Shown: positions 1 through 9,307, numbered from the stretch's first letter. The stretch: 64,000 nt of DNA from Streptomonospora salina (GCF_014204715.1 NZ_JACHLY010000002.1:434001-498000), one strand, 5' to 3'. Translations and numbers: made by a program. Notes: generated by a model from the letters alone, not told the origin.

Positions 1-387
1 GCCCGCATCAACGACCCGCACAACGAGTGGCTGTTCTCCGAATCCTGGGGCGTGGACGTGGCCGTCTCGCCGCCGCGGATGATGGCGGCGCTGGTCGAGG
101 AGCCCGACGAGGAGGACGGGGGCGCCGATGCTGTCAACGCCCTCTCGCTGCCCCAGACCGACCTGTTGGAGTTCACGCTCCCCGAGGGCTCTCCGCACGG
201 CGGACGCCGGGTGGGTGAGCTGGTGCCGAAGCTGCCGGAGGGCATCGTGCTGGTCGCCCTGGTACGCGAGGGCCGCGCCCGCGAACCGGATCCGGAAACC
301 CCGCTGCAGGGCGGTGACGACCTGGTGTTCCTCAGCAGCGCCGCCTCGGTCGACGAACTCGGCGCGCTGCTGGCCGCCGAGGACTGA
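1..387 (+). CDS. TrkA family potassium uptake regulator, C-terminal part
   Basis: The reading frame is open from the first base, so the gene starts outside the window. The visible 128 residues begin inside the nucleotide-binding (RCK_N) domain and carry the typical TrkA stretch ending in FSESWGVDVAVSPPRMMA. A TrkA_C (RCK_C) domain follows, with the usual run 'VGELVPKLPEGIVLVALVREG' split here as VGELVPKLPEG then IVLVALVREG, and the closing GDDLVFLSS. TrkA proteins are cytoplasmic NAD(H)-binding subunits that gate Trk/Ktr potassium transporters. In related genomes two trkA genes sit beside DUF3159, which fits the convergent DUF3159 gene 120 bp away. Identification is firm; the missing N-terminus cannot be judged. 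Confidence 0.9.
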   Translation, partial: ARINDPHNEWLFSESWGVDVAVSPPRMMAALVEEPDEEDGGADAVNALSLPQTDLLEFTLPEGSPHGGRRVGELVPKLPEGIVLVALVREGRAREPDPETPLQGGDDLVFLSSAASVDELGALLAAED

Positions 388-506
388 CACAACCGGGGCC
401 GGGGATCGGAGCGGCGCCGGCCTCCCGCGCTCCGGTGCGGCCCCGGGGGACCGCGACTCGCGGAAGAACGCGGCAACGGAACCGCCCGGCACGGACCGGA
501 AGGTGC

Positions 507-1322
507 CTAGCTCCCCCGCGGTTCGACCGGGGCGTCGTCGGACTCGGCATCGGCGTCGGCCGCCGCCGCGAACGCGTCGTCGGAGTCGACCGGCGTGCGC
601 CCGCGCGCCAGCAGCCACACCATGCCGGCGAACGCGGCCACCTGCAGCGGCCATCCCAGCGCGATCTTGGAGATGCCCAGCAGCGCGAAGGTGCTGGCCA
701 CGCCGTAACTCTCGGCCGCCCACAGCGGAAGCTGCACCGCCACGCGCACCACGCACGGCAGCACCAGCAGCCAGGTCAGCCGGGAGCTGAGAGTGACGAC
801 CGCGGGGTTGCGGCGCCAGGCGGTGACGTCGCCGGTGACCGCGCCGATCAGCAGCCCCATGGCCGGCCAGCGGAGGAGGACGGTCAGCGTGAGCACGACC
901 GCGTAGACGGCGTTGTAGATGATGCCGGGCAGTGCGAAGTCTTCGGCTTCGCCGCTGCGCAGCGCGAAGACGGCGGCGATGGCCATCCCGAAGAGGCTGT
1001 TGACCACGAACTGCACCGAGGAGCGCTGGACCAGCCGCACGGCCCCCAGCGCGATCGCGAGTGCGAACCCGATCGCCAGCGACGTGCGCAGGTCCTCCAA
1101 CGCGAGGTAGGAGAACGTGAAGCCCAGGGTGGGCACGGCGGTTTCGAGCATGCCGCGCTTTCCGCCCAGGGCTTTGGACAGCTGCTGGCGGACGACGGCC
1201 TCGACCGTCTGCTCCGAAACCTGCTCGCGCGCCGCCGGCGCCTCGTCGGAGTCGCCGGAGGCCTCGTCGGTCCGCCCACCGGCGGAATCGGCGGGCTCGG
1301 CGGCTCGCTCGTGGTCGGTCAT
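507..1322 (-). CDS. DUF3159 domain membrane protein
   Basis: A 271-residue protein with an acidic, disordered N-terminal 40 residues, then about six hydrophobic segments (for example TLGFTFSYLALEDLRTSLA and GIIYNAVYAVVLTLTVLL), and a charged disordered tail. The order and the signature around LSKALGGKRGM...ETAVPTLGFT match the actinobacterial DUF3159 family, whose function is unknown. It runs on the minus strand, convergent with trkA. The ATG at 1322 starts the conserved acidic leader. In Streptomyces this gene belongs to the dut-DUF3710-OB fold-DUF3159-trkA cluster. Here the neighbouring OB-fold gene is absent and a serpin and a broken acetyltransferase gene lie between it and DUF3710. Confidence 0.88.
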   Translation of the reverse strand: MTDHERAAEPADSAGGRTDEASGDSDEAPAAREQVSEQTVEAVVRQQLSKALGGKRGMLETAVPTLGFTFSYLALEDLRTSLAIGFALAIALGAVRLVQRSSVQFVVNSLFGMAIAAVFALRSGEAEDFALPGIIYNAVYAVVLTLTVLLRWPAMGLLIGAVTGDVTAWRRNPAVVTLSSRLTWLLVLPCVVRVAVQLPLWAAESYGVASTFALLGISKIALGWPLQVAAFAGMVWLLARGRTPVDSDDAFAAAADADAESDDAPVEPRGS

Positions 1323-1415
1323 ACAGCTCCCGATCTGGGTCGGCTACGGCTTCCACCCTAGAACAACGCGCCGGCGGTATTCAGCGCTGCGCAGCGATAC
1401 GTCCGCATCCGCCCC

Positions 1416-1682
1416 CTATGCCGTGCGGATACGCCGGAAAAGCGTCCGCCGCCCGTGTCGCCCGGGACCGCCCGGGCCGATGGCGGCGGCCGCCTCCGTG
1501 GTCGTGCGCGGAGGGCACGCGCCTCCGCGCTTGCCGACGACCACCGCGGCGAGCAGGAGGCAGCTCGCCAGGATCCGGGCCAGGCCGCGCAGCCGTGCGG
1601 CGACGTCGGCCACGGCGGTGCCGCCCCCGCCGTCGGCGTGGGCGCGCACCTGCGCGCTGCCGGCCACCGTGGAGCACGGCAC
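1416..1682 (-). CDS. possible small membrane protein (weak)
   Basis: An open frame of 88 codons starting with GTG, preceded by GGGGAG about eight bases upstream. Third codon positions in the first ~60 codons are almost all G or C, as in real genes here, and there is one hydrophobic stretch (ILASCLLLAAVVVG) after a basic segment. No family is recognised, and the last 25 codons lose the codon bias. It lies in the 550-bp gap between DUF3159 and the serpin. The rest of that gap shows no other gene. It may equally be a chance open frame. Confidence 0.25.
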   Translation of the reverse strand: MPCSTVAGSAQVRAHADGGGGTAVADVAARLRGLARILASCLLLAAVVVGKRGGACPPRTTTEAAAAIGPGGPGRHGRRTLFRRIRTA

Positions 1683-1872
1683 GGAAAGCGCTCCCCATTC
1701 GACGGAAGGCTCAGATCAAGCGCCCGCCGATCTCGCGTCGACGCTCGCCGAATGCGTCGCCTCGACCACTCCGGGTGCCGAGGGCCCCCGGCGACGCGGG
1801 GAGCCGGGGCGTTAGCCTGGCCGCAGAGCCGGTCGGCGGTGTCCCGCCGACAGACGTCTTGGAGTGTGCGCG

Positions 1873-2967
1873 ATGCCCGTATCCCTGCGCCCCGACCACC
1901 GCGACTTCGCTCTGCGGCTCGACTCCGCGCTGGAGCAGGCGGGGCTGCGGGAACGGGCGTGGTCACCGCTGTCGGTCGCCGGCGCGCTGGGGCTGGTGGC
2001 CACCGGCGCGCGCGGCACCACCCGCCGCGAACTCGAACAGCTGCTGGGCCGCGACATCCGCGGGCATCTCGCCGCGCTCGACGACGCCGTGTCCCCGGGG
2101 CCGGAACTCGCGGCCTCGACCGCCCTGTGGATCCGCGACGATCTCCCGCTGCTCGCGGAGTTCGACGCCGCCGTGCGCGCCCGGCCCGGCTCGGCGGTGC
2201 ACACCGCCGACTTCGCCGGCGATCCCGAGCGCGTGCGCCGGCAGGCCAACGCCGAGGCCGCCGACGTCACCCGCGGCCTGATCGAGGAACCGCTGCTGCC
2301 CGGCGACGTAGCCACCTCCACCCAGGCACTGCTGCTCAACGCGCTGTGGGTGCGCATGCGCTGGTCCGAGCCCTTCGACACCGCGGCGACCGCGCCCAAA
2401 CCCTTCCGCTCCCCCTCGGGCCGGCGACGGGTGCCCATGATGCGCAGCCGGGCGCGCCGCCCCTACGCAGCGGCGGCGGGCTGGCGCATGGCGACGCTGC
2501 CGGCGGTCCACGACCTCGCCATGGACGTGCTGCTGCCCGACCGCCCCGAACGGGGCACCGCTCCGACGCCCGACGCGCTGGCGGAGCTCTACGACCGCGC
2601 GGCCCCCGCCGACGTCGACCTCTCGATGCCGCGCTTCGAAGCACGCTCCCGCTCGGCGCTGTCGCAGCCCGTGGCCGCCGCGGGCGCCCCCACGGCCTTT
2701 ACCGACCGAGCCGACCTCACCGGCGTCTCCCCGCGCCCGCTGCGCATCGACGAGGTCGTCCACGAGGCGGTGCTGCGCGCGGACGAGAAGGGCGCAGAAG
2801 GTGCGGCCGCCACGGCCGTGGTGATGCGCACGGTCGCCGCGGTCACCGGCAAGCCCGTCCGCTTCGCCGCGGACCGCCCGTTCGCCTTCGTGCTGCGCCG
2901 CCGGGCCGCGATGCTGTTCCTGGGGTCGGTCGCCGAGCCCCGCGACCCGGGACCGGCCCGGGAATGA
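1873..2967 (+). CDS. serpin family serine protease inhibitor
   Basis: A 364-residue serpin with no signal peptide, so probably cytoplasmic. The start is ATG at 1873, eight bases after GGAG; a GTG at 1864 overlaps that site and is less likely. It begins with the helix-A/B region (WSPLSVAGALGLVATGARG matches the NPF/W-SP-S-ISxAL signature) and ends with FAADRPFAFVLRRR and AMLFLGSVAEP, the conserved serpin C-terminal strands. The reactive-loop hinge is near residues 304-316: DEKGAEGAAATA, rich in small residues as in inhibitory serpins. Counting from the hinge puts P1 at Val in MRTVAA, with Arg two residues earlier as an alternative. Serpins are uncommon in bacteria but known in Thermobifida (thermopin). 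The target protease is unknown. Confidence 0.88.
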   Translation: MPVSLRPDHRDFALRLDSALEQAGLRERAWSPLSVAGALGLVATGARGTTRRELEQLLGRDIRGHLAALDDAVSPGPELAASTALWIRDDLPLLAEFDAAVRARPGSAVHTADFAGDPERVRRQANAEAADVTRGLIEEPLLPGDVATSTQALLLNALWVRMRWSEPFDTAATAPKPFRSPSGRRRVPMMRSRARRPYAAAAGWRMATLPAVHDLAMDVLLPDRPERGTAPTPDALAELYDRAAPADVDLSMPRFEARSRSALSQPVAAAGAPTAFTDRADLTGVSPRPLRIDEVVHEAVLRADEKGAEGAAATAVVMRTVAAVTGKPVRFAADRPFAFVLRRRAAMLFLGSVAEPRDPGPARE

Positions 2968-2986
2968 CGCCTCGCCGCCCGCCCGC

Positions 2987-3311
2987 CTACTCCGACAGCC
3001 GGTCGAAAGGCTCCGCATAGCGGAACGCGCCCCGGTGCCGGGGCCGCTCCCACGTACCCGCGGGTGCACACGACGTGGCCGGTCACCGCTCCCGATCCGC
3101 TGGAGCCGGCGGATTCCGCGCCCCCGTCCGAGGCCGCGGCGCCGACGGCCACCAGCGAGTACTCCGGCCGCCAGCCCGGGTCAGCACGCAGCCGCTCCAG
3201 CAGGACCGCCTCGACCGGTTCGGTGCCCGCCGGGGCGCCGGCGGGCACGTTCGCCGCGAAGGCGGCGGCGGTCACCGCGCGTACCGCGGCGGTCTCTCGT
3301 CTGATGAGCAT
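2987..3311 (-). pseudogene. GNAT N-acetyltransferase, internal deletion with frameshift
   Basis: From ATG at 3311 about 80 codons read as the start of a YhbS-type GNAT acetyltransferase: MLIRRETAAVRAVTAAAF, then EAVLLERLRADPGW and GHVVCTRGYVGAAPA. The acetyl-CoA-binding middle of the protein is missing. The sequence then continues, in another frame, as GAFRYAEPFDRLSE followed by TAG at 2989-2987, which is the usual C-terminal end of these enzymes (GTFxYAxPFxRL). About 70-80 codons therefore seem to be deleted and the frame is broken at the join near 3025-3045. The remnant cannot form an active acetyltransferase. Confidence 0.75.
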
Positions 3312-3433
3312 CCGACCACGGTAGTGACGCGCTACCCGCCGCCGCACCCGGATTTCCGGCGGCGCGGCCGGCCCCGGTCCCGCCGGGCGCGGGGTTCTCG
3401 CCGGCCGCGCTCCCGAGTTCCCGGGGCAGCACG

Positions 3434-4234
3434 TCAGGAGGCGGACCGGCCGCCGGCCTCTCCGCCGTCGCCGGCCTGCCCGCCGCCGGCCGGGGCCTGC
3501 CCGTCGCTTTCGGCGCGGTTGCGCCGGGCCGCCGACTGGGCCATCTGCTGCTGGATCTCCTGGGGCACGACGATCGGCAGCATCTCGCGCGGCGGCATCG
3601 GGGTGTCGCCGCGGGCCACCACGATCTGCTGGAACAGCTCTTCGACCTCGGCCATCGCTTCGGCCTTGGACGCCCCCTCGCCGCGGATCACCCCGTGCAG
3701 TACCCAGCGCGGCCCGTCCACGCCGATGAAGCGCACACGTTCGCCCATCTGGCGGCCCTCGTCGTCCTTCTTGCCCGTGACCGGAACGACCGCGCGCAGC
3801 TCGGGACCGAAGGTGCCCTCGAAGTCCTCGACCTTGCCGCCTTGCGACGTCACCTGCGAACGCAGTTCCGCACACATCTCCTCCCAGACCCCGCTGGACT
3901 TGGGCGCGGCGAAGGGCTGCACCTGCAGCGCCGACCCCTGCGTACGCAGGGTCACGCCGATGATGCGGTTCTGCTGCTGGGCGACGTTGACCTGGACCTC
4001 GATGCCCGACCCTACGGGGATACGCACCGACCCGAGGTCCATGCGCTGGGCATCGGGAACCTGCTCCGTGAAATCCCAGGGGCCGTTCGCCCGGTGGCGG
4101 TCGGCGTCCTTCTCCGGGTCCGGCGGGTCCTCGGGCCGACCGGCGAAGTCGACCTCGGAGCCGCCCGCGCCGGGGGTCTCGGCGGTGTCGTCGGCGCCCT
4201 GGCCGTCCTTCTTCTTGCGTCGGCGTCCGAACAC
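3434..4234 (-). CDS. DUF3710 domain protein
   Basis: A 266-residue soluble protein that matches the actinobacterial DUF3710 family. It has a basic start (FGRRRKKKDG), an acidic linker, the conserved opening GPWDFTEQVPDAQRMDLGS, a core with VWEEMCAELRSQV, ERVRFIGVDGPRWVLHGV, and a Gln/Gly/Ala-rich tail. The family is almost always next to dut, as here, where it begins 66 bp downstream of the dut stop codon on the same strand, and is probably co-transcribed with it. The molecular role is not known. The ATG at 4234 is the only start compatible with the conserved basic N-terminus. Confidence 0.92.
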   Translation of the reverse strand: MFGRRRKKKDGQGADDTAETPGAGGSEVDFAGRPEDPPDPEKDADRHRANGPWDFTEQVPDAQRMDLGSVRIPVGSGIEVQVNVAQQQNRIIGVTLRTQGSALQVQPFAAPKSSGVWEEMCAELRSQVTSQGGKVEDFEGTFGPELRAVVPVTGKKDDEGRQMGERVRFIGVDGPRWVLHGVIRGEGASKAEAMAEVEELFQQIVVARGDTPMPPREMLPIVVPQEIQQQMAQSAARRNRAESDGQAPAGGGQAGDGGEAGGRSAS

Positions 4235-4299
4235 GCCTTACACCTCTCCCGCTTGGTCGTCCCCGGCGGCGGATGCGGCACCGGGAATGCTGGTCGTGG

Positions 4300-4776
4300 T
4301 CAACTGTGCGCCGCGTGGCCGCCCGTGGAGCCGAAGCCGTCCGCACCGCGCACGGATTCCGGCAGCGCGTCGACCTCGCGGAACTCCGCCCGCTCCACGC
4401 GCTGGACGACCAACTGGGCGATGCGGTCGCCGCGTGCGAGCTTGACCGGGGTCTGGGGGTCCGTGTTGAGCAGGGTCACCCGGATCTCGCCGCGGTAGCC
4501 GGCGTCGACGGTGCCGGGCGCGTTGACCAGCGTCACCCCGTACTTGGCCGCGAGCCCCGAACGGGGGTGCACGAATCCTGCGTAGCCCTCGGGCAGCGCG
4601 ACGGCGATTCCGGTGCCGACGACGGCTCGCCGCCCCGGGTCCAGGACGACGTCCTCGGTCGTGACGAGGTCGGCGCCGGCGTCGCCGGGGCGTGCGTAGG
4701 CCGGCGGTGGCAGGTCGGGGTCGAGGCGGTGGATGGGGATCTCGATCCCACCGCCGCTGCGGGTTCCGTTACTCAC
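4300..4776 (-). CDS. dut: dUTP diphosphatase (dUTPase)
   Basis: Hydrolyses dUTP to dUMP and pyrophosphate, keeping uracil out of DNA and feeding dTMP synthesis. All five trimeric dUTPase motifs are visible in the 158-residue product: [33 protein letters not shown] (catalytic Asp and uracil-pocket Tyr), GDRIAQLVV, and the C-terminal arm [12 protein letters not shown]. Translation starts at GTG 4776 (SNGTRSGGG follows). It is followed on the same strand by DUF3710. Length and motifs are complete and nothing is missing. Confidence 0.97.
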   Translation of the reverse strand: MSNGTRSGGGIEIPIHRLDPDLPPPAYARPGDAGADLVTTEDVVLDPGRRAVVGTGIAVALPEGYAGFVHPRSGLAAKYGVTLVNAPGTVDAGYRGEIRVTLLNTDPQTPVKLARGDRIAQLVVQRVERAEFREVDALPESVRGADGFGSTGGHAAHS

Positions 4777-4886
4777 ACTGAGCGAGCTTATCGCGGTGCG
4801 GAGCCTGGGTCGGACGCCGACCGGGGGCCGGGCCGCACCGCGGCGTCGGCGGGGCGGCCCGGCTGCGCGGTCCGGTGGCGCGGTCC

Positions 4887-4928
4887 GGCGGCGCGGGAGC
4901 GCGACGGCGTGGACCGTCCCGCGCCGCC
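4887..4928 (-). terminator. candidate terminator of valS
   Basis: Twelve-base inverted repeat GGCGGCGCGGGA / TCCCGCGCCGCC with an 18-base loop, immediately after the valS stop codon. There is no T-run, as is common for GC-rich actinomycete terminators, so the function is inferred from position and stem strength. Confidence 0.5.
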
Positions 4929-4934
4929 GCCGGT

Positions 4935-7505
4935 CTAGTCGGCCGCGGGCAGACTGACCTCGACCCGGAGGTCGGTCTCGTCGGTGGCCTCCAGATCCAG
5001 CCGGGCTGCGCGCCCGGCCGCGGCCAGGTCGTCGCCGGCCAGCCGCACGTGGTGGACGTTCTTTCCGCGCACCGCCACCTGATCGATCTCCGCGCGCATG
5101 GACAGCTTGGCTTCGGACTTGGCCTTGCGGACCATGCGCAGCACCTCGGAGGCGGAGGCCAGCACGGCGGGGTCGCCCGCACCGGCGGCGGCGCGGAACT
5201 CCCCGGCGTCGGGCCAGGATTCGCCGTGCACCGACCCCTCGTTCCACCAGCTCCACACCTCGTCGGCGACGAAGGGCAGGAAGGGTGCGAACAGGCGCTG
5301 CAGCGCCGAGAGGGCGATCAGCAGCGCCGCGCGGGCCGATGCGGCGGCCGGTGCGGAGGTGTCGTAGGCGCGGGCCTTGACCAGCTCCAGGTAGTCGTCG
5401 CAGAGCTCCCAGAAGAACCGCTCGACCCGTTCCAGAGCGCGTGTGTGGTCGTAGGCCTGGAAGGCCGACGTGGCGTCCTCGACGACGTCGGCGAGCGCGG
5501 CCAGCATCGAGCGGTCCAGCGGCTCGGTGACGGCCGCCGGATCGGCCGGGGTGCTTTCGCCGGCCACCGACAGCGCGAACTTGCTCGCGTTGAGGATCTT
5601 GATGGCCAGCCGCCGGCCGACCTTCATCTGGCCCTCGTCCAGCGCGGTGTCGGCACCGAGGCGGCCGCTGGCCGCCCAGTAGCGGATGGCGTCGGAGCTG
5701 TACTTCTCCAGCAGGTCGATGGGCGTGACGACGTTGCCCTTCGACTTCGACATCTTCTTGCGGTCCGGGTCGAGGATCCACCCGGAGACGGCCGCGCCCT
5801 GCCAGGGCAGGCTGCCGTGTTCGAAGTGCGCGCGCACGACCGTGGAGAACAGCCAGGTGCGGATGATGTCCTGGCCCTGGGGACGCAGGTCCATGGGGAA
5901 GACCCGCTCGAAGAGGTCGGGGTCGCGCTCCCAGCCTCCGGCGACCTGCGGGGTCAGCGACGACGTGGCCCAGGTGTCCATGATGTCGGGGTCACCGGTG
6001 AATCCGCCCGGCGTGCCGCGCTGGTCCTCGGTGTAGCCCTCGGGAGCGTCGGAGCTGGGGTCGACGGGCAGCCGGGACTCGTCCGGCAGCAGCGGGGAAT
6101 CGTAGTCGGGGTTGCCGCCGCCGTCGAGCGGATACCAGACGGGGAACGGCACGCCGAAGAAGCGCTGGCGGCTGATCAGCCAGTCGCCGTTGAGGCCCTC
6201 GACCCAGTGCTCGAAGCGCGAGCGCATGTGGTCGGGGTACCAGTCCAGCTCCCGCCCGCGCGCCAGCAGCTCCTCGCGCACGGAGGTGTCGCGCCCGCCG
6301 TTGGCGATGTACCACTGCCGGGTGGTGACGATCTCCAGCGGCTTGTCGCCCTTTTCGTAGAACTTCACCGGCCGCGTGGTGGGCTCGGGCTCGGCGAGCA
6401 GGTCGCCGGACTCCCGCAGCATCTCGACCGTGCGCTCGCGGGCGGTGTGCACGGTGGCCCCGACCAGGCGGGCGTAGGCGTCTTCCCCGCCCGCTGCGGC
6501 GACGGCCTCGGGCGGCTCGGCGACGATGCGGCCGTCCCAGCCGACGACCGGCCGGGTGGGCAGTTGCAGCTCGCGCCACCAGGTGACGTCGGCGAGGTCG
6601 CCGAAGGTGCAGATCATCGCGATACCGGAGCCCTTGTCGGGCTCGGCGAGGCGGTGCGCCTTGACCGGGACCTCGACGCCGAAGACGGGGCTGCGCACGG
6701 TGTGGCCGACGAGGTCCCGGTAGCGGGTGTCGTCGGGGTGGGCGACCAGCGCGACGCAGGCGGGCAGGAGCTCGGGGCGGGTCGTCTCGATGACGACGGG
6801 ATCGCCGCCGTCGCGGTGGAAGGCGACCTTGTGGAAGGCGCTGGTGCGTTCGCGGTCCTCCAGCTCGGCCTGGGCCACGGCGGTGCGGAAGGTGACGTCC
6901 CACAGCGTGGGTGCCTCGGCCATGTAGGCCTCGCCGCGGGCGAGGTTGCGCAGGAACGCGCGCTGGGACGTGGCACGGGCGTTGTCGTCGATGGTGGCGT
7001 AGGAGTAGCGCCAGTCGACGCTGAGTCCCAGTCGGCGCCAGATGTCCTCGAAGACCTTCTCGTCTTCGACGGTGAGCACGTCGCACAGCTCGATGAAGTT
7101 GCGCCGCGAGATGGGAACCTGCCGCTTGGGATCGGGCTTGGCCGGCGGCGTGAAGTCGGGGTCGTAGGCCACACTGGGGTCGCAGCGCACACCGTAGTAG
7201 TTCTGCACCCGGCGCTCGGTGGGCAGCCCGTTGTCGTCCCAGCCCATCGGGTAGAAGACCGACTTGCCGCGCATGCGCTGGAAGCGGGCGAGGGTATCGG
7301 TGTGGGTGTAGGAGAAGACGTGTCCGATATGCAGGGAACCGGAGACGGTGGGCGGCGGGGTGTCGATCGAGTAGATCTCGGAGCGGCTCTTGGTGCGGTC
7401 GAAGTGATAGACGCCCGATTCGTCCCATACGTCGACCCATTTCGCCTCGAGACCGTCGAGCGAAGGCTTGTCGGGCACACGGAAGGAACGAGAGCGGTTG
7501 GTCAT
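4935..7505 (-). CDS. valS: valyl-tRNA synthetase, archaeal-type
   Basis: Charges tRNA-Val with valine and edits mischarged threonine. The 856-residue class I synthetase shows the HIGH signature ([16 protein letters not shown]), the editing-domain CP1 region around [20 protein letters not shown], the KMSKS loop ([16 protein letters not shown]) and an anticodon-binding domain with a C-terminal coiled segment. The stretch [20 protein letters not shown] and the overall shortness resemble the archaeal/Rickettsia form more than the common bacterial enzyme with its long C-terminal arm. The ATG at 7505 fits the family start; another ATG lies nine bases upstream. Neither has a clear Shine-Dalgarno, so the message may be leaderless. 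Confidence 0.96.
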   Translation of the reverse strand: MTNRSRSFRVPDKPSLDGLEAKWVDVWDESGVYHFDRTKSRSEIYSIDTPPPTVSGSLHIGHVFSYTHTDTLARFQRMRGKSVFYPMGWDDNGLPTERRVQNYYGVRCDPSVAYDPDFTPPAKPDPKRQVPISRRNFIELCDVLTVEDEKVFEDIWRRLGLSVDWRYSYATIDDNARATSQRAFLRNLARGEAYMAEAPTLWDVTFRTAVAQAELEDRERTSAFHKVAFHRDGGDPVVIETTRPELLPACVALVAHPDDTRYRDLVGHTVRSPVFGVEVPVKAHRLAEPDKGSGIAMICTFGDLADVTWWRELQLPTRPVVGWDGRIVAEPPEAVAAAGGEDAYARLVGATVHTARERTVEMLRESGDLLAEPEPTTRPVKFYEKGDKPLEIVTTRQWYIANGGRDTSVREELLARGRELDWYPDHMRSRFEHWVEGLNGDWLISRQRFFGVPFPVWYPLDGGGNPDYDSPLLPDESRLPVDPSSDAPEGYTEDQRGTPGGFTGDPDIMDTWATSSLTPQVAGGWERDPDLFERVFPMDLRPQGQDIIRTWLFSTVVRAHFEHGSLPWQGAAVSGWILDPDRKKMSKSKGNVVTPIDLLEKYSSDAIRYWAASGRLGADTALDEGQMKVGRRLAIKILNASKFALSVAGESTPADPAAVTEPLDRSMLAALADVVEDATSAFQAYDHTRALERVERFFWELCDDYLELVKARAYDTSAPAAASARAALLIALSALQRLFAPFLPFVADEVWSWWNEGSVHGESWPDAGEFRAAAGAGDPAVLASASEVLRMVRKAKSEAKLSMRAEIDQVAVRGKNVHHVRLAGDDLAAAGRAARLDLEATDETDLRVEVSLPAAD

Positions 7506-7808
7506 GGCCAACATGGTAGAGGCTCGGCGGCCGTGTTCGCTCCGCGAATCCCCGACCGCAGCGGCCCGTGATCCGCGTGTCCCCCTCGGGGCTCCCGTGC
7601 GGGTCGGCCCCGCGGTGCGACGCGCCCCGCGTCGGCGGGGGCGGGGCCCGCCGGGCGTGAAAGGATTCCGTCCGGGCGCACGCGCCGGTTCGCGGCGCGT
7701 CGCAGGGCCCGCGGCCCGCGGGCCACGGCTCCCGGGCGGTGGGCGGGTGGGCGGCCGCTTCGACGCGGCCGCGCCGCCAGGAAGGTTAGAAGGGAAGCGA
7801 TCCGACAG
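7506..7808. other. divergent intergenic region
   Basis: Separates valS (minus) from the DUF4235 gene (plus). GC-rich with several imperfect hairpins. An AGAAGGGAAG ribosome-binding stretch precedes the DUF4235 ATG. No gene is seen. Confidence 0.6.
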
Positions 7809-8093
7809 ATGGCTAAGAAGAAGAACGGTGATTTCGCCACGCAGGTCGTCGGCAGCGTCACCGCTCTGGCGGCGGCGTTCGTCGCCCGGAAAGCGCTGAC
7901 GTTCGCCTGGACCCAGGCCACCGGAAAGGCTCCGCCCACAGAACCCGAAGCCCCCGAGGTCAAGCTGAGCGAGGCCCTGGGATGGGCCGTGGTCACCGGA
8001 GTCGGCATGGAGGTGACGCGCGTCCTGGCGGTGCGCGCCGCCCACCGCCGGTTCGTCGGTTCCGGCGACGGCGCCGACGCCGACGAGGCGTGA
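7809..8093 (+). CDS. DUF4235 domain membrane protein
   Basis: A 94-residue protein with a Lys-rich start (MAKKKNGD), a first helix VVGSVTALAAAFVARKAL, the family stretch FAWTQATGKAPP, an acidic linker, a second hydrophobic helix ALGWAVVTGVGMEV and the C-terminal VLAVRAAHRRFVG. This two-helix layout is the actinobacterial DUF4235 family, probably a small inner-membrane protein of unknown function. It stands alone on the plus strand, convergent with the next gene. Confidence 0.9.
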   Translation: MAKKKNGDFATQVVGSVTALAAAFVARKALTFAWTQATGKAPPTEPEAPEVKLSEALGWAVVTGVGMEVTRVLAVRAAHRRFVGSGDGADADEA

Positions 8094-8164
8094 GGGCGGC
8101 CGGAGCCGCCGTGTGCCCGCCGGAGGGGCCCTGACTGCCGCCTCGCCGGCGGGCGCGCGTTCCG

Positions 8165-9079
8165 TCAGCGGCCGCCGTCGGGAAGTTCGCCTGCGGCGGC
8201 CCGGCCGCCCAGGCCCGCGTCCGTCGGCGCCGACAGCCCGCGGGCGCGCAGGTCGGCGCGCACCGACGCGGCCAGCCCGCGGGTGGCCGCGCGGTTGAGC
8301 GTGCCCCCCGCGACCGCGCCCGTGAGATAGGGGCCCAGCGTGGTCATGTGGCGCCCCAGCAGCCGCATGAGGCGGCGCTGCAGCGCCGTTCTGGCGGCCG
8401 CGCCCAGCGTCGCCGGCAGCGCCTCGGGGGCGTTGACCGGGTCGATGCCGCGCTTGCGCGCCCACGCTCCGAGATAGCCCGTGGTGCGCTGCAGGGTCGA
8501 GCCCGACACGGGTGCGCCGTAGACCTCGTGCAACTCGGCGATGAGTTTGACCTCGACGGAGGCCACCACGACCGTCTCGGCCACGAGCTGCGCCGGCGCC
8601 GTCAGCAGCAGGGGCGGTGCGGTGAACTGCACCGCGGCCAGCGCCCCGCCGGCGGCGCCCACGGCGGTGGTGGCGCGCGTAGCGCTGCGCACCAGCGCGT
8701 CGGCGAGCTCTTCGCCCTCCAGGCCGCGGTAGTGCGCGAGGAGGGTCGCGCGATCGCGCACCGGGATGCGGGGAGCGATCTCGTTGGCGAACACGTCGGC
8801 CAGCCAGCGGCCGCGGGCCGCGCCCGTGCTGCGCGCCGAGCGCGCACGGGCCGCCAGTTCCGCGGCGAGCCGGCGCAGCAGCCCCGCCCGGCGCCGGGAG
8901 TCGGCCGGGTCCTCGTCGAGGATCGCGCCGACCAGGGCGCCGATATCCTCGCCGCCGACCACGGCGATCTCGCCGCCGGGCTCTACGGCTTCGGCTCCGC
9001 CACCGCTCGGGGGGTCCGCACCGCCCGGCCGGCGGCGCCCGCCGTGGTCTTCGCGGTCTCCAGCAGCGTCCTCGGACAC
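8165..9079 (-). CDS. conserved actinobacterial membrane-associated protein
   Basis: A 304-residue protein with GTG start at 9079, chosen because GGAGGGGAG lies just upstream; longer in-frame starts lack such a site and add low-complexity sequence. After a Gly/Arg-rich disordered leader comes the core EDIGALVGAILDEDPADSRR, then a long amphipathic region with a hydrophobic stretch (TAVGAAGGALAAVQFTAPP), VVVASVEVKLIAELHEVYG, and a second weakly hydrophobic part near the end. I recognise it as a conserved protein found near DUF4193 in actinomycetes but cannot name a function. Confidence 0.65.
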   Translation of the reverse strand: MSEDAAGDREDHGGRRRPGGADPPSGGGAEAVEPGGEIAVVGGEDIGALVGAILDEDPADSRRRAGLLRRLAAELAARARSARSTGAARGRWLADVFANEIAPRIPVRDRATLLAHYRGLEGEELADALVRSATRATTAVGAAGGALAAVQFTAPPLLLTAPAQLVAETVVVASVEVKLIAELHEVYGAPVSGSTLQRTTGYLGAWARKRGIDPVNAPEALPATLGAAARTALQRRLMRLLGRHMTTLGPYLTGAVAGGTLNRAATRGLAASVRADLRARGLSAPTDAGLGGRAAAGELPDGGR

Positions 9080-9272
9080 GTTCTGCTCCCCTCCGGACGG
9101 GCGGCGCGCCGCGGCTTTGCCGGCGGCGCCTCCGGTGCGGAAGGCGGCGCCGCCGGCGGCCTCCCGCACCCGGGGCCCGTCCCGGAGCATTCCCGGGCCC
9201 GGCCGCGCGACGCGTGCAATCGGATCGCGAATCACGGAAAACAACAACGCGGAGTGTGAAGGCGCAAAGGAC

Positions 9273-9307
9273 GATGCGTCTCCGGGAGAGCGTCCCGGAG
9301 ACGCATC
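9273..9307 (-). terminator. hairpin terminator downstream of DUF4193
   Basis: Perfect 15-bp inverted repeat GATGCGTCTCCGGGA / TCCCGGAGACGCATC with a five-base loop, 54 bp after the DUF4193 stop codon on the minus strand. It is followed by CCTTTG rather than a full T-run. Confidence 0.7.
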
